A stretch of DNA of 64,000 bases, taken from contig JAQOTA010000042.1 of the NCBI GenBank assembly GCA_029532415.1, forward strand, positions 1 through 64,000, read 5' to 3'. The stretch comes from Marasmius tenuissimus (lineage: Eukaryota > Basidiomycota > Agaricomycetes > Agaricales > Marasmiaceae). Both the position numbers and the translations under genes were made by a program. The notes beneath the pieces are model-generated. The model ran no database searches and was not told the origin of the DNA. It saw only the letters and a program-made list of their open reading frames with translations. Shown in pieces: positions 54,472-64,000 of this stretch (positions are counted from its first letter, which is position 1; each line of letters starts with the position of its first letter).

Positions 54472-55720
54472 TTATCTTACATGGTCTCCTCACTCGAAAT
54501 GGTACAGTAGTCTTGAATATTCAACACATCGGAGGCCAGGACTGTCGGTTCATCATCGTCGCGGTTATGCCACTTGAGTGTACGCTTCTCTCCCTGATTA
54601 TCATGTCTTTCTGGATCGTAGTTTGATTCCCTATAGATACCTGTGAAAGTGAAGAATACAAGCCACCAGAACTATTGGTTGCTTATGTGTTATGAAGAAA
54701 CTAAACACTTTGTTTCATGACGAATTTTAAGCTCGAGGATTCTTCAATTACTGCAGATCACCTTCGGCTCATTGAATAGGCCCAAATTGGACGACATCCT
54801 GAACTGGGTCTGACACCTCCCTCATTGCCTCGATGTCACTTCTCTCGGTCGATCAAATTGAACGATCACTGCTGTGATGGTGGCTCATGGGTTTTCAGCC
54901 AGAGCTCCGAAACAGTAGTCAGTGGGCCGGCGCACACCGACTTGTTCAACTGCATGCATGTGTATCAACACATTCTCGGAGGCTCTAGGACTAAGCCCTA
55001 GCCAATCCATCGGTTTTTCTAAACCCCTTCTCTCAGGCATCAAGCTATCTGACATACATTCGGTGCTCCCACCTGAGTGTCGGTGACAAGGTCAGATTTG
55101 AATCGAATACTCACAATCGTATCAATATACTATGGTCATAGATTCAGGGGAGCTCGAGAACTCCAAAGTTGAAAGTACGTGTCTTGTGTTGTTTGCCGTC
55201 TCTCCCGCTCTGATAGTGGTATTCGACATTGATTAGGAGTCCGAGCGGCGGCTCCCCATGCTCCTTCTCTTGAACACTCATATCCACCCTTGAGACCACC
55301 AATTTTTGCGGATTACGGAAGTTGTTCGTTGACCGTGTACGAGTGACCACCTAATGCGTTCGCCGTTGGCCACGGGAGACGAGATACCATCTAATTGGGG
55401 GAAGGACCGATGGCATAATGATTTGGGCTCGAAGTATGCTCAGAGATATCTCTTTAGTTGCCATAGAGCTGGGTGCCGAATCACATTAGGGAACATAGAT
55501 GAGCAGCCAAAAATAGAATTCAAACCTTCTCTCGGGATTTACACCATACTAATTGCTGAAGGATCTCGTTTCTTCAGTTGAAACGGGTGCATCGGGGTGC
55601 CGGCTCGGGGGTTTCATGACTAAACAAAGCACTCTGTCGTACGTTTGATGCTCATATTCTCCTGGGGCTGACTCTTGTTTATTTCAGTAACCACATATCA
55701 CCGAGGTAATCGAAACTTCG
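54472..55720. other. No gene recognised
   Basis: A minus-strand frame at 55144-55350 (RVDMSVQEKEHGEPPLGLLI) lacks an ATG and any known motif. No motif sites are seen here. This marks the right end of the motif-rich block. Confidence 0.35.
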
Positions 55721-56270
55721 TTAAAACAAACTAAAGACGCTTCTACAACCGTGTGAAGCCATCTCGTTTGAGTATTCCGATGCCCTCCATCGCTGTACAA
55801 GCGTTGTTCTAAAATACAAATCACGAAATCTGTAATTGTGAACGGGTTGAGATGTGGTTCCAGCCGTCAGCTGCACGTATGGGAGTTGAGTTTTGACTGA
55901 CCATTGCAATCTGGTTACATCTCTCAGAACCCACGCAGCATGGCCCTCTTAGTTGATGATGTCGTCTGTCTCGACTACACAGATGCCATTGTTGAAAACA
56001 CCAAACATGGATCAGAGAGTGGGTTTTTGTCAATTGTGAGTTACCTTGCCTCGCGCCGTCACCAAGTATCTAGATTGCTCATGTTCACGCTTCTGAAAGC
56101 ACAGTGGGACTACGTTTGTAGGTTCACTATGCACGGCACGAATTGCCACTGTTGAACATTCGGCGTATCTGGTACATTCTCATGGCCTCCGTCGGATCCT
56201 CACTGGGACAAGAAATCGTGACCAGGAGTTTTGGATACTAAGATTGATTGGTGTCAAGAACCGGCTTGAC
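55721..56270. repeat. Degenerate duplicate of 59440-59750
   Basis: GACGCTTCTACAACCGTGTGAAGCC...TCGTTTGAGTATTCCGATGC aligns with AATGCTTCGACGTAACCCCGTAAAGCC...CTGTTCGAGAATCCCGATGC near 59565. No coding frame is conserved. Confidence 0.5.
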
Positions 56271-57010
56271 AAACTCAAAGTTTTGGTTAGAACAATGGGT
56301 ATCCTGAGCTTTTGCTCGTGTAGTCATGTCATAGTATCATCGAGTCAAACCAAAAGATCACTGTTACCACGGTGATTCGTAGACAGTGATATTGATTATG
56401 CGCTTTTTGTGGTGAGACTGATTTCCCTCCGTTGAATTGGTAGCTATCCTTACCGTACTCTACTAGTAGGTGGAATTTTTTGGTGGCGGACTGGGACCAA
56501 AGGTAAGATTCAGCTCTGATCTTCTCTGTTGCTGTAGGCTGGGACCCGACCCAGCGTACTAGACCAGAAAACCAATGATGTTGCTCTTTTTTTGGGAGAC
56601 TAAAGCGCAAACATGATTGACCGGCGCCAGCCATGCTAGCCTGACGGCTCCCTACACCCGATTTTCTGAGTTGCAACAACAGGTATCGGAAGCTTTTGCT
56701 CGTGTGGGTACGTCCTAGCACCGCGTTAAATAAAATGGTCACTGCTACGATCGTGATTCATGGGTATAATAATTTTAATCACGCCAATTATTTGGGTGAG
56801 ATTAATCTTCGGTGGTAATCCTCATGTTCAACATATTCTACCAGTGGTTTGGACGTTTTAGTGATAGACTCGTGCCAAAGATCAGGTTTATATTCGATAT
56901 CTGCCGCCAAGAGTTGCCAGCGGTAATGTCCAACCGACCGAACGCAGCACGCTAGACAATACAACCGACGACGGCGATCTCTGTTTGGGGCACCAATGGG
57001 CAGAGATATC
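56270..57010 (-). pseudogene. Two degenerate copies of an unknown coding repeat
   Basis: On the minus strand, 56400-56520 reads ESYLWSQSATKKFHLLVEYG and 56790-56900 reads KPDLWHESITKTSKPLVEYV. Both are followed by a Ser-Pro-Gln/Lys stretch. A third copy is at 60265-60500. DNA outside these patches also aligns (GAGCTTTTGCTCGTGT-like). They appear to be decayed copies of one exon. The family is not recognised. Confidence 0.5.
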
Positions 57011-57467
57011 ACAGTCTTGGCAAGTAAAGAAGTGATTCGGTCTCTTATTTAATGAACTCTCATTTGAGTTTCAACTAGGCCGTTACGCTAGAGATTCACC
57101 GGCTCATATTCAGGCGGAGCTCCCGACTCATGGGAGAGTCTACTTGGGACCGGATTCGGTGTATGCCTGCATTTGCGGGTAGGTACATCCACAGTATGAG
57201 ACCGCAGAGCCGAGCTGTAGCCAACTTAACCACTGCCCTCTGTCGACTGGGATATCTACTCATAAATTAGACCGGAAGTCTCGCACCAGACGAAATGATC
57301 CAGGTGAAGATTTACTTTCAGGGGACGATACCTTTACACCAAGATTCGAAGTTGTAGTTAAGCTTGAATTGGATCACATAAGTCAAGGTACCGATGGGGT
57401 CGTGATCAGGGAGCAGCGTTGGGAACTAATATAGTCAAAGGTGATTGACATAAATACAATGTAAGAA
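57011..57467. other. 3' flank of truncated copy 4, duplicated at 60660-61037
   Basis: It aligns with 60655-61037 (CTCAT(A/T)(T/C)TC(A/G)GGCGGA...; CGTACATC/GTACATC blocks; CAGGTGAA). It holds no gene. Confidence 0.45.
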
Positions 57468-57858
57468 TTACATTCTCCTGTCCTTCTGGGTTCTCCGTAT
57501 CGACTGCACATCGGCCAAGGCTGCAGGGCTGGCTTTACACCTTCGGATAACTCGCCTAAAGACCCTAGAGATCCTTTGAGTGCATTTCAGCGTCCGGGCC
57601 TTTCCATTTTGCGCAACTGTGGTTCGCGAAAATACGGAGGGGAGCTGTTCACTATCACGAGAATCTATAGGGTAGCATGAGTTGCCGGAGTCTCCGATGT
57701 CCTTGGATGCTCACCTGCTGAGCTGGCATCACTCCTGTCTTCATCTCTTCCCGGCTCATCCCAGTAACAAATTCTTACGGCAAAGGGATCACCTAGAATC
57801 GCAGGAGTGAGCATATGCCGGAGAGAGATCTGGAACAAAGATCAGAGCTGGGACTTAA
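57468..57858 (-). pseudogene. Kinase-like family, copy 4: C-terminal remnant only
   Basis: It matches the end of the copy at 61038-63362: the exon around a 50-bp intron and the basic tail (SIRRTQKDRRM before a TAA at 57468-57470). Homology stops at about 57858, where segmental duplication A begins abruptly. Everything 5' of the C-terminus was lost at that junction. Confidence 0.75.
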
Positions 57859-57859
57859 C

Positions 57860-59150
57860 TGGCGAATACGTTGTTTTAGCGACGCCAACCGGTACGTATC
57901 AGTATGAATGAATGCATAGGTCTGTTCCGACGAAGAGATGCGTCAGACTGGACCTCAACATCTTCGTTGTTGGCAACAACGCTCCTTCATTAGCCTTCCC
58001 TCTCTTGTTAGCCAGAGAGGTTCTCATCATCTCTTATCCCTGGCTCCTATCACTGAGATACTTTTGAGAGCTTGTAACGGGAGGTGAGGGGGATCAGCGT
58101 TTTTATCCTTACTCTCGCTCTCTTGAGAGTTCTGGCAGCGATAAGTGGGGAGGAAGAGTCAGAAATCGTCATTGGTGGACGAATCTACCTCGAATCATCT
58201 TCATGGCTTGCTGTCAACATGACCAATACCCACGTTTTCCTTTATTGAACGCCTTGAAAATCAGCTTCGAGGACGTCACTGGGAATCAATGAATAGCGAG
58301 AGACGATTTCCTACTGCTACATTAACACCCGCCACCTACGAGTCTGGGCGTTCTGGGAGGCTCCGACAGTATGAGTTTCAGTCGAAAGATGAACACGATT
58401 CACTGGACACGATGTGCTCAAATCGCTGACTGACGGCGTTGCATACCTTCAATCTTCCACCCCATTGTGCTTTGTGCTCGAGGTCTGACTGATTAAAAGC
58501 TTTTCTCGTACGTCGCTCTGAGCTTTGCTATAGTTCCAACGCAACGGCGAAGAGAAGGTTTTGGAACGGCCGTTGTTGTCGGCTGCTGGAGAAGCCATTA
58601 ACCTTCGTTAACTCGTACATCGGCCCTCTCGTTTGTTCGACGCCACGGCGCCTCAAGCTTTGATTCCAGCAATCATCATACCTGGCAAAATAGCCACAGT
58701 CACAGCAATGGTATCAGACGTGCCTACTCGACGACGGTTTTACATGGTATTGCTCGCCACCATGAATGGTGTTGCCTTTTTGCCACGTTTCATCATGGTC
58801 CCCTTGGCCCACTAGTACATTGAATTCATTGGTTTTGTTATATAGAGTGGGCAATTGACATTGTCGTGATCGACTGAACCCTTCGCGATCAATAATCGAG
58901 GTGAAGCCCAGATAGATTTGAAGGTGGCGTTCTCCCTCCCTCGAGTCGTACCTTAAATATCAATGTTCAACACAGGTCCGGGGAAGTGATGACTACCTCG
59001 TGTATGAGTCGCTAGCCTGCCGTTATCTATTGAAAATGATCTGAAGGGAAAACCTTGACCTCAAGATCTCCCCGTTGAGCGGCTCCGATGGGCTGGCTAT
59101 CTCGCAGTCATGTTCGTATCTACCCTCGATACGACTGGCTTTATGAGCTT
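57860..59150. repeat. Segmental duplication A, copy 2
   Basis: Partner of 21481-22498. It has about 400 bp (58388-58790) not present in copy 1 and lacks the MITE. That extra segment has one weak open stretch (IIIPGKIATVTAMVSDVPTR) with no family. Confidence 0.85.
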
Positions 59151-60175
59151 CACAGTTTGGCCCGAGTGATCGCCTCCGTTCACCGTTGTTCAAGGAAAAG
59201 AATATAAGCTTGGTGCTCGAGATCGCCCGAGATAGATCTCTCATGTCTGCATATAGGTGGTGAGGGAATTTCCCCAATAGCGATAGGGCTAAACTTACGA
59301 CCGACGAATAATTCAATGTTCACAATACTAGCCCACCCGTACGTTTGTTATTGATCTAAATCGGAGCCAGTACATGTTACTGAAGGATCATTCATTGGTC
59401 GGCAAAGGGACAATGCCAAAGCGACTCGTAACTGCTGAATCGCTGTGCCTCAAAGAAACCCTGTGGTGTGCTTTGATACTGGATTGATCTCAAACTAGGC
59501 CTTTTGTCTTTCCCGTAAGCGCAACCTGCTGAGGCAATCAGTACCTCGTTACCACGAGCCCAAAATGCTTCGACGTAACCCCGTAAAGCCGTCCTGTTCG
59601 AGAATCCCGATGCTCTTGTCCTGAATCATGAGAGTCCTTCTGCTGCCCTCTATAGTTATGCGAGCGTCTCTCTAGAGCACACATCACAAATTCGTCGAGT
59701 CCTTCACCAAACCTCCCAGCCGTGATCTCTTCAAAGAAGAGGCATTAATGACCCCTGCAATGCAATTATATCTGCCAAAGCCCACAAAGCACGATTCTCT
59801 TGGTGTCGATGTTTAACGAGACCTCGCCTCTTGGGGACGTCTCTAGCCCTACGATAAACTACGCAAGTGCTACTGACGAGATCACAGCGCGCAGGCGGAA
59901 GAGATTTACCTCCGATGACATATCTCGGTCGTGGTTTACATTGTCTTTGCTTCACCGTTCAAAATAACAGCTCACGCTCACGCTTTGGAAAGCATGTTGA
60001 GAGTTCGATTGTAGGTTGATTGCGCATGGCCGGGAGTCCTAAAATTCATTGCTCGCCGTACTTGGTAAATTCACATAAGCCTCGGTTGTTTCTCGTGCTA
60101 TGATGTACTGTCTGCTAGGATTCGGTATCAAAAGGACCCTCGTGAGGCCGAGATCAGGCATAAAATGATTAATTA
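59151..60175. other. Degenerate sequence; partner of 55721-56270 around 59440-59750
   Basis: Apart from the diverged duplicate near 59565, I see no gene or repeat with support. Confidence 0.35.
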
Positions 60176-60660
60176 GTGACAATATAAGCCAGAAACTCAA
60201 AGTTCTGAGTTGGAACAACGGATATCCCGTGCTTTCGCTAGTGTGGATATTTTTTACAACCACGTCAGATCAAACAGTCACTGCTAAATGGCGAATTGCC
60301 GAGAATGAGATCAGTCATCCCAATTCCTTGCGGCGAGATTAACGTTCCCTCGTTCAATGGATGCTGATCCTCACATTCAACGGACTTTACCAGTGGATGA
60401 CAGTCGGGACATTTAGGTGGCGGACTACCAAAGGTAAGTTTAACTCCCACCATTTGTGTCTGTAAATACTGGCCGTCATGTTGCTTCTGTAGGCCCAACT
60501 AGCATACCTAACCAAACAGCAAAGGCACTCCCTGTCTGAGGGGCCAAAGGGCAGAACTTGTACAATATCCCTATTTCGGGGAGTGGACTTGAAACATTTA
60601 TTCAACATATCTCCTCTCATGTGGGCTCCCAATTTGAACATCTCATTCCCTCGTGAACTC
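60176..60660 (-). pseudogene. Third degenerate copy of the 56.3-57.0 kb coding repeat
   Basis: The minus strand reads KLTFGSPPPKCPDCHPLVKS then VECEDQHPLNEGTLISPQGI, aligning with the two copies at 56400-56520 and 56790-56900. The flanking DNA GAACAACGGATATCCCGTGC matches GAACAATGGGTATCCTGAGC at about 56292. Confidence 0.5.
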
Positions 60661-61037
60661 ACCCGCTCATTCTCGGGCGGAATTTTCGAAGTGAGGAAGA
60701 GTCAATACCTCGTGATTGGGTTCAACTGAAGTGGGAGCGTGCCCATGTTTGCAGGCGTGTACATCTATAATAGCAAGTCCCCAAGCCAAATCGAGGCTAA
60801 CTTAATCACTGTACTCGGTCAGAGTGAGTACTATCGGGAATCTCACTACAGACAAAATCATTCAGGTGAACATTTGTTTCCGAGAATGATGACTTCATGG
60901 TGACGTTTGAAGGTGGGTTCAACTCAGGCTGGATTGCGGACAATGGCACTAGGTTTGATCGTTGAATAAAAAAATCGTGGTTGGAAGCAACGTTATCGAA
61001 CAGTATGGCCGAGGTTGAATTAGATACAAATCAAAAA
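60661..61037. other. 3' flank of copy 5
   Basis: Homologous to 57011-57467. No gene. Confidence 0.4.
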
Positions 61038-63362
61038 CTACATTCTCTTGTCCTTCCGGGTTCTCTGTATCGACGGTACATCAGCCAATGCTGCAGGACT
61101 TGCTTTAGATCTTCGGGTAATTCGCCGAAATACCCTGGATGATTTCTGAGTGTATTTCAGCATCCGGGCCTTCCCGTTTCGTGTAACTGTGGCTCGAGAA
61201 ATTTCGGAGGGAGGCTGATCGCCGTGTTGAGTGTCTATATGGCGGCATGAGTCGCCAGAGTCTCCAATGTCATTGAGTACTCACCTTCCAAGTTGGTATC
61301 ACTCCAGTCTTCACCTATTTCCGACTCGTTCCAGTTACCAAACCTCACGTCAAAAAAATGGCCTAGAATCTCAGGAGTAAGTATATATCGGAGAGAGTCC
61401 CAAAACACAAACCAGAGCTGCAACTCACCCGGTATCAGCACGGGATACCAATGTTCCGATGCATATTTTCTACCATCCAAGTCGTAGTTCCGTGTTTGTA
61501 AATACTCTTCTACTGCACAGTAAAGCCCACTGTTCCATGACGCGCCAATCCAAGACAGAACCTCAAGTTTGGGAATCCCATTCATCTCCCAATCCTCCTC
61601 GGATATCGCATGTTCTCCGTTCGGGTCGAGGGACCAGTAAAAAAGTGGGCCAACAAGGGGATAGTGTAAGGAGTATATGCCGTCACTATGTTCTATAGGA
61701 ATCGGAGGGACAAATAGATAAATGGGGGTCAAGGATGTGGAGTTATTGGGGATTGTGCCGACAAGAGCCAATCGAACGTCAGTAATGAATACTGAGGAAG
61801 ATAGAGATCAGTGGGGAGTTGGTGAGGAATGGAGGGGCACTCGCCAAGGTCATTCAACGAATCATGACACCCAACGGCAAATGGAACGGACTGGGCGAGG
61901 TAGGCAGTACGTTGAAGTAGATCCGGAAGGCACCAGGAGAAGTGAAGGTTCACGTTCACCGGCACCCCCGGCTGGTCAGAGCAGAAATCGATACGATATG
62001 GTACTACACAAGTCAGCACACGAAAGATAGGCTAGGCAGGTTAACATACCGGAAGTGGAGTATGTGGCTTCAACACCAGCGCTGAAGTTCTTAAAATACC
62101 ATTGAGGGGAAGGGGTCAAGGGAAAGTGGGCGATGATTTCAGGTTGGTTTCGGTCGACAACAGCCCCGAACGTCAGAAGACCATGACGTGCGAAAGCTGA
62201 GAGATCTTCAACGCGCCTTGTTTGCCCCGATGACGCAATCACATGCAAAAAGTCGCCAAGTTGGTTTTCAAAGTAGGCGACGATCTCAGTGGGGTTGAGT
62301 CGAGGAGGTGTTTCGTGGCGAAGTGGGGTTGGTGGATAGAAGAATGGATTGGAAGAGAGGTCGATGTTTGGTTGGAAGAGAGAGATGAATGCAATGTCGT
62401 AGTGCCACGCGTGGGTTTTGCGGTTGAATGTCCAAAACCTCCACTTGCCCAAAACCTGTTATTCAACTATTAGGAAGGCTAGTATTATGAATAAACCACC
62501 AACAGGTATTCTCAGAGTTGTGTCTGCGCGCAAAGCAAGAAACGAGGTGGTCTAAAGACATCATCAGCCGACGTGGGATGTGGAAAAGCGGGACATACAC
62601 ATGTATGCCAAAGGTAGTACCACACAACTTGACTCCCTTCAGCCCACATCTTAATGGCAAACTCCTCCCCGTTTGCCAGTTCTTCAACGTACTTGTCAGT
62701 GCCCGCAAATAAACCCGCCGACCAAAAACCCATACCGTCATGCACAATCCATGTCAGGTGCTTGGACTGGCCTATTCCAACCAGCTGGGGGAACAGTGCC
62801 AATCTAGACCTTGGTTAGAATACCACTCCGCGGGCAGGCATCTGGACATACCGCCGAGATGCCAGCTCTCTACATACACGCTTGGATATCTGTGACAGCT
62901 CATGAGATACTGACCCAAACACCCATGAAGTGCACTTACAATATCAAGACCCTCTTGAGTCCCGTCCATTTTCTCAATTGCTATGCTTGTGAAACTCCCT
63001 GGAAGTCCCATTACCTCAACGTGTTGCATGGTTTTCCTAACTCTCGTCACTTTGGACCGTTGTTGTGATTCCCCACGATCCAATCCTTGATGTTTCGTTT
63101 CCATGACCACTTCTAGGACCTGCGATGAGACATCCCTCCGCACAATGATGTCGCCCATGAGTATCTTTCTGAACGTATTCCCGTACTATGATCCAGTCAG
63201 AACGTCAGCAATCAATATATGGCCCCCGCGCACCAATTCAACCGTATCCCCTCGATCATTGTAGTATGTGTTCGTTGTTGTCGTCAAGTTGCCACTTACA
63301 CTTTGTATATGTGCATTATGGCCGATCTGGACATCTCTGGCATCTGTGAAGACATTATTCAT
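61038..63362 (-). CDS. Kinase-like Agaricomycete family protein, copy 5 (best-preserved)
   Basis: It starts MNNVFTDARDVQIGHNAHIQ at 63362. A 48-bp intron after DTVEL joins YGNTFRKILMGDIIVRRDV. Next come HVEVMGLPGSFTSIAIEKMD, then ELSQISKRVCRELASRR spliced to LALFPQLVGIGQSKHLTWIV, followed by HDG. Later exons have WRFWTFNRKTHAWHYDIAFI, EIVAYFENQLGDFLHVIASS, TFGAVVDRNQPEIIAHFPLT, and NYDLDGRKYASEHWYPVLIP. A 50-bp phase-1 intron joins DTNLE to DTQHGDQPPSE. The tail is basic (RVFRRITRRSKAS; RTRKDKRM) and ends with TAG at 61038. The middle resembles the degenerate kinase-type N-lobe of a very large Agaricomycete family (resemblance from memory). No catalytic HRD or DFG motif is visible, so catalysis is unlikely. 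I saw no stop in the traced exons. Confidence 0.65.
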
Positions 63363-64000
63363 TGTCATCCACAAGGAATCAAAGAGAAACTGAGATGATG
63401 GTTGGTTGTGATGGCGGGGGAAAGGGAAGAATGTCTGTCGCTCGTGCGCCCATTGTATATGTGAGACTGCGTACCAAGCCCCGTGTCCTAAATGCTGTAT
63501 TGGACCTCGTTATGCCCACCAATACGACGATTGCATTGGGCTCACATGACTATCAGAAGTTGGTCTTAATGATGCCCGATCTTTTTGTTGTTGTGCCGGC
63601 TGATATGAGCACCGCCATATCAACCCAAATATTCGGGCGGATTAGAACTTGAGTGAAAGTAAGCAGATAACAAACATACACGAAAGCCACATGGTACCCC
63701 ACATACCAGCTAAAGCGCTGCAGCTGGAATGTAGAAGCAGGTGAGCTGTGGACAAGATATCGACAAGGTGGTTTGAGGATGGTGGTTGGGATAACAACAA
63801 CCTACATTGTTTAGCGACGAATCAACCAGTCACTTGCACATCTAGCGGGTGATATTGTTCCTGACAAAAATCGTTCACCAATTCCCCTTCATGATTGAAA
63901 CAGCGCTGTTATGAAGTACAGTGACCTTAGGCGAGAAAAACAAGGCAAAGTGAAGGCGCGAGAAGACAAGCTGGTACTCCCAATAGACTAGTTAGTGATA
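63363..64000 (-). repeat. Conserved 5' flank of copy 5
   Basis: It aligns with 29871-30480 and in part with 75-420. The conserved blocks (TATATGTGAGACTG, CACCAATAC, CTCACATGACTATCA, GGTGATATT, AAGTACAG, TGACCT, ATAGACTAGT) are probably promoter and leader elements carried along during duplication. Confidence 0.55.

Noticed and set aside
58388..58790. Transporter-like membrane protein fragment in the extra segment of duplication A copy 2
   Set aside because: Only one short hydrophobic stretch is open, with no family motif. Not enough to call a gene.
63362..63652. Divergent plus-strand gene starting next to kinase-like copy 5
   Set aside because: The frame is not preserved in the homologous upstream regions at 75-420 and 29871-30480, so the conservation is not coding.

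Overview
The window looks like accessory, repeat-rich DNA from an Agaricomycete (mushroom-forming basidiomycete). The evidence is: many coding exons separated by GT-AG introns of about 45-65 bp; a KDZ transposase with its cysteine-rich N-terminal domain; Ty1/copia retrotransposons with a copia-type half-tRNA primer site; and several rapidly duplicating families typical of that group. I cannot name a genus. I see no tRNA, rRNA or conserved housekeeping gene.

Layout. (1) 1-74 is the start of a kinase-like family gene that runs off the left edge. (2) 1174-16920 is a three-level nest of transposons. An outer Copia element (258-bp LTRs, 3 differences) is interrupted by an inner Copia element (5025-14679, identical 321-bp LTRs, GCAAA target duplication). 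The inner one is interrupted by a Mutator-like element (5514-8949, 103-bp inverted repeats, 9-bp target duplication CTCGACTTT). (3) 16.9-31 kb is gene-poor: a candidate solo LTR, degenerate gene fragments, one arm of a segmental duplication carrying a small MITE, and two copies of the kinase-like family (23769-26027 apparently intact, 27998-29870 with a nonsense codon). (4) 31.2-54.5 kb is an island of about eleven intron-containing genes centred on an apparently intact KDZ transposase (35542-39413). It includes a 766-residue protein of a widespread Agaricomycete family and a small protein ending in an RNase H1 N-terminal (Cauli_VI)-like domain. The spaces between these genes carry many copies of a short motif, ATTCTAAT/ATTAGAAT, often spaced about 24 or 45-55 bp apart. 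(5) 54.5-64 kb is a mosaic of degenerate duplications, the second arm of the segmental duplication, a truncated family copy, and a full family copy (61038-63362).

How it fits together. The retroelements give a relative history: outer Copia, then inner Copia, then MULE. The KDZ gene, the motif arrays and the small genes of unknown function share one 23-kb block. I propose that this block is, or derives from, one or more large KDZ-type DNA transposons carrying passenger genes, with the motif as transposase-binding or subterminal repeats. This is inference: I could not find matching termini or a target-site duplication. Exon models were assembled by eye from splice signals and frame; those summing to whole codons with no internal stop (41434-42273, 43356-44014, 44158-45052, 47175-47844, 49394-52217, 52947-53461) are the most reliable.
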